A stretch of 64,000 nt of DNA from Macrocystis pyrifera (Eukaryota; Sar; Phaeophyceae; Laminariales; Laminariaceae), in NCBI GenBank assembly GCA_031763025.1, contig JASSKH010000016.1:310001-374000 (forward strand). Reading direction: 5' to 3'. The position numbers were made by a program, and so were the translations under genes. The notes under the pieces are model-generated. The model saw nothing but the letters and a program-made list of their open reading frames with translations. It made no database searches and was not told where the DNA came from. Below are positions 44,982 through 55,300 of the stretch, piece by piece. The stretch's first letter is position 1. The number at the start of each line of letters is the position of its first letter.

Positions 44982-47742
44982 TCATCGTCCCACCGCCGAC
45001 ACGCAGTCCGTGGGAGAAAGCTTCATCTTCGCTAGGAAACCCCTCACTTCCTTTCTCGAACACACTCGGATCCTGCACAAACGCAAGAGCAAGCAAGCCA
45101 CGGTCGGGCATGTAACTCTCAGTTACAACAATCAATAAAACATTTTAAGGGATGAAACGCCCAGTTAAAAACGATAAACTTAAAAACCATGAACGGGGAT
45201 GTAACGCTCTGTTGCGATAAGCATTAAAAAAAACAAATGGGATATAACGATCACTTACGATAAACAAAACATTAAACGGAATGTAACGTTCCGCTACTAT
45301 AAGCAACAAAACAATAAACGGAAAGTAACGCTCCGTCACAATAAACTATAAGACAGTTAACGGGACGTAAAATGTAACGCTCAGCTAGGATAAACCATAA
45401 AACGCCAATGGGCCGTAAATCGCTGTTCGAAATAGCTTTTCGGGAGCTGGAATATCTCCGCCCCCCCGTAGGGGTCGAGATTATTGCTAACTTACCAGGT
45501 ACAAACTTGACATGAACTTTCGTGCCAATTATATACGCACCCCTCGAAGTCTAACGCTTCCACGAGGTGTTTCGTGCGGGAAAATTCGCGTTCAAGTTAT
45601 TTTACAAAATCGAGATTCCAAATTCCAGATTGTAGATTATAGATGATAATTCCATTACTCTGAAACGGGCTTAACCCTAACCCTTAATAGAAATAACCGA
45701 ACATTGCGTAAAACGACCGTAACGCCCAGTTAGATACGATAAACAACAAAACACATTGAATGTCAAACGTACCTTCGTCTCAACGTATATGTACACACGA
45801 GAGTTAGCCTACCCAGCGTGCTTAGGACGCATCAAGGATTACACACCTGATGCAAGGAGTGCAAGGCTCATCCAGCATCCTTAAGACGCATCAACGCGAC
45901 GCAAAAAAGAAAAGGGCTCACCCAGCAACGTACGAAGAGATGCAATGACACGACTCAAAAAAGGAGTGCATGGCTTCCCCAGCGTGCTTAGAACGCATCA
46001 GTAATATACCCCTGGCACAGACTTCGCCCAGATAGTAGGCGGTGTACCGTGAGGTGTGTCGCGTCTTGAGCTGCCCACTCTGACGAAATTTACCGTAGGG
46101 GTTATGGTTGGGGGTCGTTCTACGGTGGGTATTATTGTTGTATACTTGACTGTAGTATAGAGGCATATTCAGCATCAACTGAAACGCATCAGCATTACAC
46201 ACAGTCAGTGAGGAGTGGATGGCTTGATGGCTTACCCGGCGTCCCTGGAAGCGATGGCGATTTCGACATTCTTGTCCGATAGGGGCGGTGTATCCTTGCC
46301 TGAAGAAGCCTTCAAAAATAAAAGGGTTCCATTGAGAGATTTCACAGGCGTACTGGTGTTGGTCAGGAAGAAACCATTGCGGTCATAGGTGATACAGTAC
46401 AGTGCTGTGATAGGCAAGGCACTGCTATGTTAGGCTACCAAGGCACCGCTACGCTAGGCTCACAAGGCTCTGTTTTGATGGTCAGTCTGGACTTGAAGAA
46501 GGCTTCCCACTACGATATACCTGGTACCCGGTACCACGTTTGTGTTAGATAGATACATTGACACAGCTACTGCAGGTACAGTTCGGCCTAATAAGTTGAC
46601 GCCGGCTCTATTAAAGTTCCAAACGATATCGAACATACTCGTGATAAAATCGCATACATCCCGGTCTTATCATGGCGGGTTACCACGTATGATATTTCAT
46701 AAAAAAAAAACAATGTTGCAAACACGTAAGCTGTGAATTTGACCAAATTGATGGATGCTCGCTTCGCAAATTTCGCGCGATTCGTACTCACGATTGGCTC
46801 GCACTTATCTTCCCAAGGTTGGCTAACCCTTATTTTTACAAACTATATTGGTACAAATGGGTAACCTGGCAATTCGACCAAACAAGTTGATGCTCTTCTC
46901 TGCACTTTTCAAGCGCTGAAAGAGAAATGCTTAATCAACCCCCCCTCCCCCTGCTGCCCCCACCCTCTATGCGCCCACAGGGCAGGCTTCATATACACAA
47001 TACTCCAGCCGACGGACACGACGACAAAATGAAAATAATGGAAACATGTGAATCGCTTACGCCACGCCAGATAGCCCCCCCCCCCCCGCCCGCCCCGCCC
47101 CCGCGCACCTCATCGTCTCGAGGTATGTTACGCCGCACAACAAGAACGTCTCGAGAAAATGAACGGAAACCATTAAAACCTTGAGAAACGCCGCCTCCAC
47201 ACGCACCTTCGACAGCGCTTGTAGAGCCAGCTCTACCGTCCCCTCCACTCCCACTACTCCGAACCCCGCTGCCAATCCCACGCGCGCCGCGCGTCCCCCA
47301 CCCGAGGGCTCTAGCCTGCCTGCCCTGGTCCCGACCCCAGCCCCACCCGTGCCTCCCTGTCTCCCCTCGCCGGGAGAAATTTCCTCCGAAGAAGCACCTC
47401 CTGTAGCGTCCCCGCTTTTTTTCTCTGCTGCGCTCCCCTCCCCCCCCCCGGTGGGTGTGGCACCTCGACCAGTCTCCGAGTGACCCGAGGCTGGGCCTAA
47501 GGGCGTACTTTGACTTTGTTCGTTTTCGCCGGGGAGGTCGGTTTCGTTTCGTTGTCGTCGTTCTCTGACCCGGTCCAGGGTCTGTTCGAGGAACTCCAGA
47601 GATGCCGCGCTCCCCTTCCCTGCTGCTGTGCCCTGATGGCGGATGGCGCCCACCACCCCCACCCCAACCGCACACAAAAGTATGCAAAGGGATTAGTCTG
47701 ATGCGCAATGCGAAAGTAGGATGTGCTAGGAATAGGAGCGAA

Positions 47743-47817
<75 letters not shown>

Positions 47818-50800
47818 TATTAATACTATCACTACTACTACTGCTGATACCAATACTGGTAGTTCGTTAGTTGAGCATAGATTGACTTCGTCGAGATGCC
47901 ACCCAAAACGCTCGCAGGCCTGCACCTACACACATCACTGACACATCTCGGCCTTCACCCAGTGTATGTGTGTCAACTGTATAGTGCATGGTGTACACAT
48001 ATAAAACAGTGAATATATATTTGTATATTGCGAGTAGTGTATTGTGTATAGAGTATAAGGTTTCAGTGAGTGGCGTATACACCAGTACTATATCTTATAC
48101 AGCAGGACGCCAATAAAATTCGATGAAAACGAACGAGCAGTGGGAATAAAACAAGCCTCGGCGCCATGTGAATGGAGGCATGTTCCTACCCGGAGGGGGG
48201 AGGGGGTGACACTACTGTACCACGGCTTGCCCAGAGATGGGAAGGGGCGCGTTGGAAAGTAAAAGTGATGGTTGAAGAGCAAAGACAAAGACAAAGCATG
48301 TAGTCTAGTCTAGTCTACTACAGCAGTAGTCTAGTACAGCAATAGTCTAGTGTCTCACCCACGCCTGGAAAGTCTGACCAGAGGGCTCCACTCGGAACAG
48401 GCTCGGTCCTGCGGGATCATCCACGCTTTGGTAAGAGGGCGGGTGCGGACGGGGACGGGGGGACGGGGGGGGGGGGTACTCATTTGTTGCTTGCCTTAGT
48501 CATTTGACCATTGATCACGCACGCCTTTCGAGACGGACCACCGTTCCTACTCCTAATAGAGACACCTCCAACAATTGGGCGCTCATTACGTTATTTCCTT
48601 ATATTACATACAACCTTTTAGCGAATACTATCCCCTTTCTGTTTGGCCGCCTGTGGCCACCATCTATCTCCTAGGATAGCGATCGTTTTCTCGTTGCTAT
48701 CTAGCGAATCAAACTCCTCCATGTCACATTCGTCTATTTCCCTCATCTCCTTTTCTAACACATCCCGTTCTTCCTTGTACATTTCACATTCTCATATTAA
48801 TACTACGTGAGTTCTTTTCTCTATTGCTTTGCCACACGGACACATCTGTGCATCTACTTCCTCCTCTTCCCGGCTACTGGTATACCTCTTTCTTCTTTCT
48901 GGCAGGTCCAGGTCACCTACATGAAAGCGCAGTTTCAGCGTTTTCGCGAAGTCCATTGGGTCGTGCTGCAAATACGTTTTCATTTCTATTCCTTCCCTCG
49001 ATCCCCCGTATATCTCTAAGTGTTTTTTTCCGATTCCATCTTGTTTCTTAGCGCTAACCTTTCCCTTCTTTCTATCCTTTCTTCTACTTCTGTCTTGTCC
49101 CTCCCAAACTTCCCGGCGAACATCACCTCTTTTTGGTTTCCCCGTATATCCTTCAATACTTTCTCAACTACGCCACCTTCCCACCTTATTATTGTAGCTC
49201 GCCCTTTTGTTACTTTCTCCTTGGCTGGCAACCTCTTTTTTTGGCATGTTCCTCATTTTATATCGCCATTTCAACTTGCTCATGTCTCTATTTATCTTGA
49301 GTGGGTGCATTCCGAGTTCTGCTGAAAATACTGTATTACTAGTCGTACTCGAGTATCTTAGGATTTTGTTGGCTGCTGGCATCTGTACTGTTTCCAACTG
49401 TTTTACGAGTTTCGCGTTCCCTTCCCATACTTCTCCTGCATATTCTAGCTTTGACACTTAGAGATACATCTCTTAATCCTAGCGTCAAGGTGCGAGTCTG
49501 TTAGGATCGCATCCATCCTGCCTACGTGTGCTTTTCCCTTTCCTATTGTTTTTTGCTATAAGTGTATCCCAAGAGCAGTCCTTAGGTATCTTCACGCCAA
49601 GGTACGTATACTGCTGCTCTACATCGGCAATTCATCTTCTCTCCACTCCCAACTGAAATTTGCCGGGTTTACCTTATCTTCGTTACAAACATCTACTGCG
49701 CATTTCTTGACGTTCGCCGTCACCCTCCATTGAAGGGGGGCGGGGCAATTCACGCCTCGTACATATCACCGATTCCCACACACAGCAGTTCATCATCTAG
49801 ATCTTGAAGGAAGATATATTCCCGATCGTATACGTATGGTCTAACTCATGCTTAGAGTGGGACCCGTACACCCCGCATGATCTAGTAGCGCATGTTGCCT
49901 GGTTTGGGTCTGTTCTAATACTATTCATATGCAGATCCCGCACAGTCTCTCCTAAGGGCAGGACCATCCATCTATCCATCTCAGAGGAACGATTCATAGA
50001 CCATCTATCATCTACAAGTATCATCTATCATCTATCATGTATGATCTATCTCGCCGATATGTCCTAAAGTAGGGCAGCTGTGAAACATGTGCCAGCTCGT
50101 ACAGACAGCTGAGGCAAAAAGCCTGTGACCGATCTCGACAAAATCTCGATCGCAGCGACTTGCCCACAACCCCACGCAACACGCGCAGGCAATATCAACA
50201 CAATCAAAATCGACAAGAAAATGAAAATACCAACTTTGTCCGCGAAAAATAAACGATACCACTTACATACCAGGGTAAATACTTGTGCTGGTGCGGCATC
50301 ATACCTGTACGGGTACTCGCATATCGTGAGGCAGTAATAGTAAAAAAAAACGAGATAATGAAGATGGTCGAGATTTCAATACCACGCGGGTCGATTCTCG
50401 AAACATGTTTGCCGTTCAAATACTTGACAGATCGAAAAGTCGTAATTTTTGCCCCGACCCTTGAGGGCCTCACGACCTTCCTTCCCGTAAAGCTCGACAC
50501 GCTCGACTTTCTCGATGCGCAGGCAGGATGGACTTTTGAGCCTTTTGAGCCTTTCCTGGGCAACAGTTGCCTCGGTCTCGCCCCTAAAGTCGCGAGGAGC
50601 CGAAGCCAACAAAACCCATAATTCGGCAAAAGGCTGGACTGCATTTGAAAGGTCAAGCCACGTTGGAAAAATACAAGCTTCATCTCGCCGCAATACATCG
50701 GCCTGCGCAGCACGTCAAAAACCTCGTAGAGACGCGGGTGCCTGCCGGGCCATGCCGTAGGGTTAAGAACAGTCCCTGGAACAGTTCTAACCGGGACACG

Positions 50801-53800
50801 GCAAAAAACGCGAGTTAGCGGGAGCAACGACGCGGTAGCCAATAGCTGTTGACTACCTGGCATTGACATGGCTATCGGCTACCAGTATTGATTGTTAAAT
50901 ATTGGCTATTGGCTATTGGCTATAGGCTGTGTTGACTTATGATGGTCGGATACAGACTATTGACTACCCGTATTGACTATTGGCCACTGGCTATTGACAT
51001 TGGCTATTGACTGGGACTGGGTATACCCCAAGATTATTGGCAGTGACTATTCACTGAGAGGAAAAACAATTTATACGCGGATAGTGACTACCCTGGCATT
51101 GGAAATAGGCTATTGGTATCGCTACTGCGGTATGGCCATTGACCACGTAGTGGCTATTCCTGTCTACTTACATACAACACAGCCTTACCTGATGACGAAG
51201 CAGACGCACGCCATCGGTCGCAAGGCCGCGTGTTGAGTTTTCACCTGCGAGTGCGTGCATCGCACCCCAGTAGGTTGTACCAGTAGGTTGTACCAGTAGG
51301 TTATATCAGTAGGTGTTGGCACTTTGCGTCCGACGGGGTCAATTAAAATCCACACAACAGAGCAGCCATCAACTAGTAAAAGCAGGCACAATAGCGAGAA
51401 CTTCGCGGCGGTGCGGGCCAGTATGCGCCAAGGCTACTAAACTGTACTGTTAATACTCCGTACTCATAACGCCTACTGGAGATGACACGAGTCGATTCTC
51501 AAGACGACGGGACCCTACTTGAACATAAGCAGAGCTTACCGCCTAGCCTATTATTAATCGGAGATACTCTTCCATTGGCAAAATACCAAATGATGATCGA
51601 TTATTGAATCTCGACTTTGAGGGATGTTTCACTGGCCGAAACACACACCAGCACAAAACACACACACATATTATAGTTGCACCCTGATCCCATCCCGACC
51701 TCATCCCTCCAAACTGAACGTAAGCACTCCAGACTGGCCCTGGGCCTATCATTAGCCGACGGCAGGGCCCACCACCCCACCAAGCACCCGCATTCAACGC
51801 CGACCAAAATCGAGGATCGGCTAGAGCTATCAACCAAAAACACCTGGGACAAATCATCTACAGATCATATAGCTACTGGACCATTCCCCTTTCATGATCC
51901 AGATAAATCGAGGCAGACACATACATACATATACTCCCGATCTTGTATGATATGTATGATCTAGCTCATGTTGCCGGGTGGGATGCGTATTACCTACAGA
52001 TGGTGTAGCCCGTGTTTCTGGGACGGATACATATTAATAGTATCAATATTAATATGCAGACAGATAGATCACACTGCACAACCTCTCACGACGGTAGGTG
52101 ATGAACTAGATCATATATCTGTACACAGATCAGATAGATCATCATCTATCCGAGCTGTGAACAAGTTCGTCGAACAAGTGGCAACGTACCCTCCTCTACC
52201 TCTGGCGGGTCAGGAGGGAGGTCGGAGCTCGAACAACAACGCCTCGCCGTAAGTAACAGGGTCGGGATGAAGAGTTGTTGCTTGTTTCACATTAGAAGGA
52301 AAAGGGGAGACAATATGTAGGGGCTGAAACGTGAATATTGGATGTTTCTGGACGCGAACGTTTCCTCCGGGGATAGATCACATCGGATAGATCAAATCAG
52401 ATAGATCACCTACTGCAGAGCCTACATACGCCGTTATGATAAGCTGTGCAAGATTACATACGCCGTTATGATAAGCTGTGCAAGATTTGTACAGTACAGA
52501 TCCAACACAGGGATCAACACGGCTGCCACCCGGCAACATGACGGAGACCCTGCAGGCCATAGAAATCATGAATGTATCTTCTCTGTAATATACCTGGTAT
52601 CTAGATACTGTGATGAAATGGGGATCTGATCTGTTTTGAACTGTTTTCTCTGTTTGATCTGATCTGTTTGATCTGCTTGATGTGTGGAAGGTGAGCGTAA
52701 AGAAATAATGATTACCTGGGCGGCGTCGGCCATGGCGAGTGTTAGCAGGCGCGACGGCATAGGACTACCGTATTGCCTCTTGTACTGATCTGATCTGTTT
52801 TTTGAACTGATTTCTCTGTTTGATCTGATCTGTTTGATCTGCTTGATGTGTGGAAGGTGAACGCAAAGAAAAAATTATCACCTGGGCGGCGTCGGCCATG
52901 GCGAGCGTTAGCAGGCGCGACGGCATAGGACTGCCGTATTGCCTCTTGTACTCAACCGCTTGCAGCTGTGCTCGCTTCACCTGACACGCAAAGGACCAAG
53001 ATAAATAACAAAAACAACAAGAACAGGAACCCTAACAACAACATGAACCAGACCAAGAAGAATAAAATTTAAAACATTCCAAAGAAGGGCCCAGGCTGGA
53101 TCAAGCTCGATAATATCAAGCGGTAGATTGCGTACGAAGACAACTCGGTACATGGTATAGGGCTACGTTTATTCGTTCCTCCAGTACTTCCACGGCAGTC
53201 TTTTTCGCTTCTCCAGTACTCCAGCAGTGTTGCTTTTTTCTCTAGTACTTCTACCGTATTGTTCTCCACTGTATTGGTGTGCATGATTACAACTTCAAAC
53301 AAGGGCCCAGGCTCAACCAAGCTCGTTGATAAATCGGTAGGATATATTAAGGGGGCCCATAGTAAATAGGACACAATTTTATTAGTAAAAATTGGTAAAT
53401 ATACGGGTTTTTGTGAGTACCGTAGGTCCTATTTACTATGGTCCCCCGTAATACGAGTCTACGAGAACTATGGTACATACGTGTGCTGTTTGTTACTGCT
53501 GCAGTAGTCTACTGTACTCCACCTGCTTTACTCCAGTAGTCTACTGTACTGCTCTCCACTGCACTCCTGTAGCGTACTGCTCTCCACTGTGTTACTCCAG
53601 TCGTGTTTCTGCTCTCGACCGTATTGCTGGGCATGAGCTGGAGATCGTATGGCTTTTGGGGTCGTTTACCTCTTGGCTTAAAGGCCAAGCGATGAGAACG
53701 TCTCGCCTGGCATGTCACGGCACGACGCCATCCATATCAATCGCCAAAATGCACCGGAACAAACCTCTGCTTCTGACGTTCGTTTTCAGTTTTCACTCTA

Positions 53801-54854
53801 TGGTAACGGCCGTTCTTAACGACACGTATTTGGCAAAAAAAACTTGCCAATTTGGCAAGTTTTTGGAAATTAGGATTTGCCGATTTGGCAAGTTTTTTGC
53901 CAAGCTTTTTAACGGATATTCCCCAAGTCCTTCGTTGGCAAGTTTATGGAAATTTGGACTTGCCATTTCATTTGGCAAGTCTTGAAAGTCCAAATTTCCA
54001 AAAACTTGCCAATTTGGCAAGTTGTCACAGTGTCGTTAAAAACGGCCGAAGGATAACGATGCCGGCAACCACCCCAAACTACAAGCATACTTGTATCAGT
54101 ATCGTACAGATATACGACATAAAGCTCAGCTTGGTTCTGACGGTCGGTTTTGGTTGCTTTTGTTCACCTGATACAGAACGTCGCCCCTCATGCCAGTGCC
54201 AGCGGTGTAGATCTCGTCGTTTATCCTAAATATGCTGCTCACAGACTCGGGATAAACTAGCTCGTCCTGGCAATGAGGTGGCCCAGGCCGAAGTGGGAGC
54301 AGGAGGCAGTGCATAACACGATACGTGGTGAAAACGAAAGATACAGACGAACTCCATAAGGGCCCTATGGCGCTGACTGGACCGTGGGGTACATGCGATG
54401 ACGGTGTGACCGTTACAGTCGCAGTCGCTACAGCATGACCGCAACAGCATATCCGCTACGAAATGGCCGTTACACTATCAGAATTACAGCATGACCGTTG
54501 CAACACGACCGTTGCAGGATACACGTTAAGCCATACCCGTTAAATAATGACCCGTTACGCCATGATTATTCCGGCATAACCGTGGCAGCACTCCCGTACA
54601 ACACGACGGTTACAGGATGAGCATTAGAAAACGACCGTTACACAACGATCATTACAAAATGACCTTACTGCATGACCGTTACAGCAAGAGTCAATTACCG
54701 GTAAGTCCCGCTTGCAGGCGACGACGCAGCAGTCATCGCCGTGCACGCCGACGGCGGGACAGCCGTAGTGTCCAACAGCGCGCATGACGTACTCCACTTG
54801 GTACAGTCGCCCTTCGGGGGAGAAAAGCGTCAGGTCTCCATCGTATCTATCCAA
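44982..54854 (-). CDS. PSMA6: 20S proteasome subunit alpha, PSMA6/alpha-1 type, 8 exons, complete
   Basis: This is a structural subunit of the outer alpha ring of the 20S proteasome, which gates entry of ubiquitinated substrates. Exons in coding order: 54854-54699, 54266-54168, 52980-52882, 51244-51189, 48425-48359, 47632-47207, 46309-46236, 45072-44982. All junctions are GT-AG and phases agree, giving 355 aa. Exon 1 holds the alpha-subunit signature FSPEGRLYQVEY. Exons 2-5 read DELVYPESVSSIFRI, VKRAQLQAVEYKRQYG, VKTQHAALRPMACVCFVI and GPSLFRVEPSGQTFQAW. These align in order with human PSMA6 (VPDKLLDSS, VQRARYEAANWKYKYG, YTQNAEMRPLGCC, GPQVYKCDPAGYYCGFKA). Exon 7 gives LSDKNVEIAIASRDAG, and exon 8 gives IRVCSRKEVRGFLAKMKL and the stop. 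Human PSMA6 is 246 aa; the excess is mostly the exon-6 insert. Alpha subunits lack the catalytic N-terminal threonine, as here. The subtype could be argued, but the family is clear. Confidence 0.92.
45140..45430 (-). repeat. ~42-bp tandem array in PSMA6 intron 7, next to exon 8
   Basis: About six to seven degenerate units of GGGATGTAACGCTCCGTTAC plus GATAAAC-AAAAC (read on +). The array comes within roughly 70 bp of the exon 8 acceptor. A further unit lies near 45705-45770. Confidence 0.8.
45800..46240 (-). repeat. Degenerate copies of the PSMA6 exon 7 end in intron 7
   Basis: The junction region of exon 7 (+ strand GAGTGGATGG...CTTACCCGGCGTCCCTGGAAGC) recurs near 45970-46000 (GGAGTGCATGGCTTCCCCAG then CGTGCTTAGAACGCATC), 45858-45895 and 45810-45835. 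Confidence 0.75.
47207..47632 (-). CDS. PSMA6: PSMA6 exon 6 with ~95-residue low-complexity insertion
   Basis: The exon is 142 codons, phase 0 on both sides. It begins GTAAGKGSAASLEFLEQTLD, matching the family's ATAAGVKQTESTSFLEKKV, and ends GTVELALQALSK, matching the helix before the last strands. Between them lies a Gly/Ser/Thr/Glu/Arg-rich stretch (GRGATPTGGGEGSAAEKKSG and similar) absent from human PSMA6. The reading frame stays open over the whole GC-rich stretch. Splicing inside it cannot be excluded. If translated, it would be a surface loop on the outside of the alpha ring. Confidence 0.75.
47743..47820. repeat. TAC/TGC trinucleotide repeat in PSMA6 intron 5
   Basis: (TAC)n(TGC)n(TAC)n, about 78 bp, lying about 110 bp upstream of the exon 6 acceptor. 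Confidence 0.9.
48480..49738 (-). mobile_element. Decayed non-LTR retrotransposon (LINE) 3' fragment in PSMA6 intron 4
   Basis: Read on the - strand, broken frames give YTYLGVKIPKDCSWD, SKLEYAGEVWEGNAKLVKQL and LGMHPLKINRDMSKLKWRYK. They continue with LKLRFHVGDLDLPERRKRYT, MCPCGKAIEKRTHVV and a terminal GGVSIRSRNGGPSRKAC. This is the part of a LINE ORF2 downstream of the reverse-transcriptase active site. Frameshifts and stops separate the pieces, and the 5' part including the active site is missing. It ends about 55 bp upstream of PSMA6 exon 5. Confidence 0.85.
49750..52580. repeat. Dispersed GATCTG-rich repeat family copies
   Basis: Segments around 49790-50060, 51850-52160 and 52370-52560 share words such as CTCATGTTGCCGGGTGGGA, TATGCAGATCC(T/C)GCA, TCTCACGACGG and flanking GATCATCTATC. 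Related copies lie near 14785-15045, 29745-29995 and 39240-39400. Family ends cannot be fixed by eye. Confidence 0.5.
50341..50621 (+). other. Unrecognised open frame inside PSMA6 intron 4, antisense to PSMA6
   Basis: From the ATG near 50358 a frame encodes MKMVEISIPRGSILETCLPF and onward for about 87 codons to a stop at 50619-50621. The - strand of the same region is also open over some 150 codons. No family is recognised; it may be a captured fragment. Confidence 0.2.
52612..52777 (-). repeat. Recent 166-bp duplication of PSMA6 exon 3 3' half plus intron start
   Basis: The copy has the same MPSRLLTLAMADAAQ codons and GT donor as exon 3 (52980-52882), followed by the same intron sequence with only scattered changes. 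It sits immediately downstream in tandem. Confidence 0.9.
53346..53452. mobile_element. 107-bp MITE, copy C (PSMA6 intron 2)
   Basis: Ends ATTAAGGGGGCCCATAGT and ACTATGGTCCCCCGTAAT, with inner TACCGTAGGTCCTATT. Same family as the UBA1 copies. Confidence 0.85.
53807..54048. mobile_element. 242-bp inverted-repeat MITE in PSMA6 intron 2
   Basis: Ends CGGCCGTTCTTAACGACAC and GTGTCGTTAAAAACGGCCG are inverted repeats. The interior consists of TTGGCAAGTTTTTGGAAATT words in both orientations. Confidence 0.8.
54400..54690 (-). repeat. ATGACCGTTACA-type array in PSMA6 intron 1
   Basis: Many degenerate 15-20 bp units (CATGACCGTTACAGC, ACGACCGTTGCAGG) fill the intron down to the exon 1 donor. Confidence 0.8.
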
Positions 54855-55300
54855 GGTATCACGAAAAGGTACGGGAAGCGTTTTTTTTTTTTTTTCGGTT
54901 TTAGGTCGTTTTTAACGAGACCAGACAAACGTTAAAAAAATAAGCGAAAATAAATCCAAAGAAGAATCTTCGCGAAGCCCGACAGTTGTCACAAATCACG
55001 AGTCGTGACAACGAAAAGTTCGCAAAAATGGATACGAAAACGAAAAGGATGGGAGGGTGGGTGACACGATTTCACGGTCCACGACAAAAAAAAACGTGAC
55101 GAAAAAAAAAAAAAATCAAAAGGAAATGTTTTGTATTGCCTGATGCATCCTCTCCGGGGGTGGGGCACGGTTGACAAAAGCAGGAACGAGACGGCAGGCA
55201 CGGTAGCAAGGTACCAGACCAACTAGTAGGTAGAACCTGTCCATGCTACTTGTACCACAAAGTGCTGCGGCTGCCTTGAGGGTTTTTTTTGGTGTTTCGG
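54855..55300 (-). promoter_or_regulatory. PSMA6 5' flank
   Basis: Upstream of the PSMA6 start (reading on the - strand) is an A15 tract (T15 at 54881-54895 on +), then A/T-rich sequence with more A runs near 55080-55120. No TATA or other clear core element is recognisable. The region is assigned as promoter only by position. Confidence 0.25.

Noticed and set aside
46989..47708. 239-codon Arg/Gly-rich frame on the - strand
   Set aside because: It is the wrong frame of PSMA6 exon 6; the neighbouring frame carries the proteasome alpha motifs and fits the splice phases.
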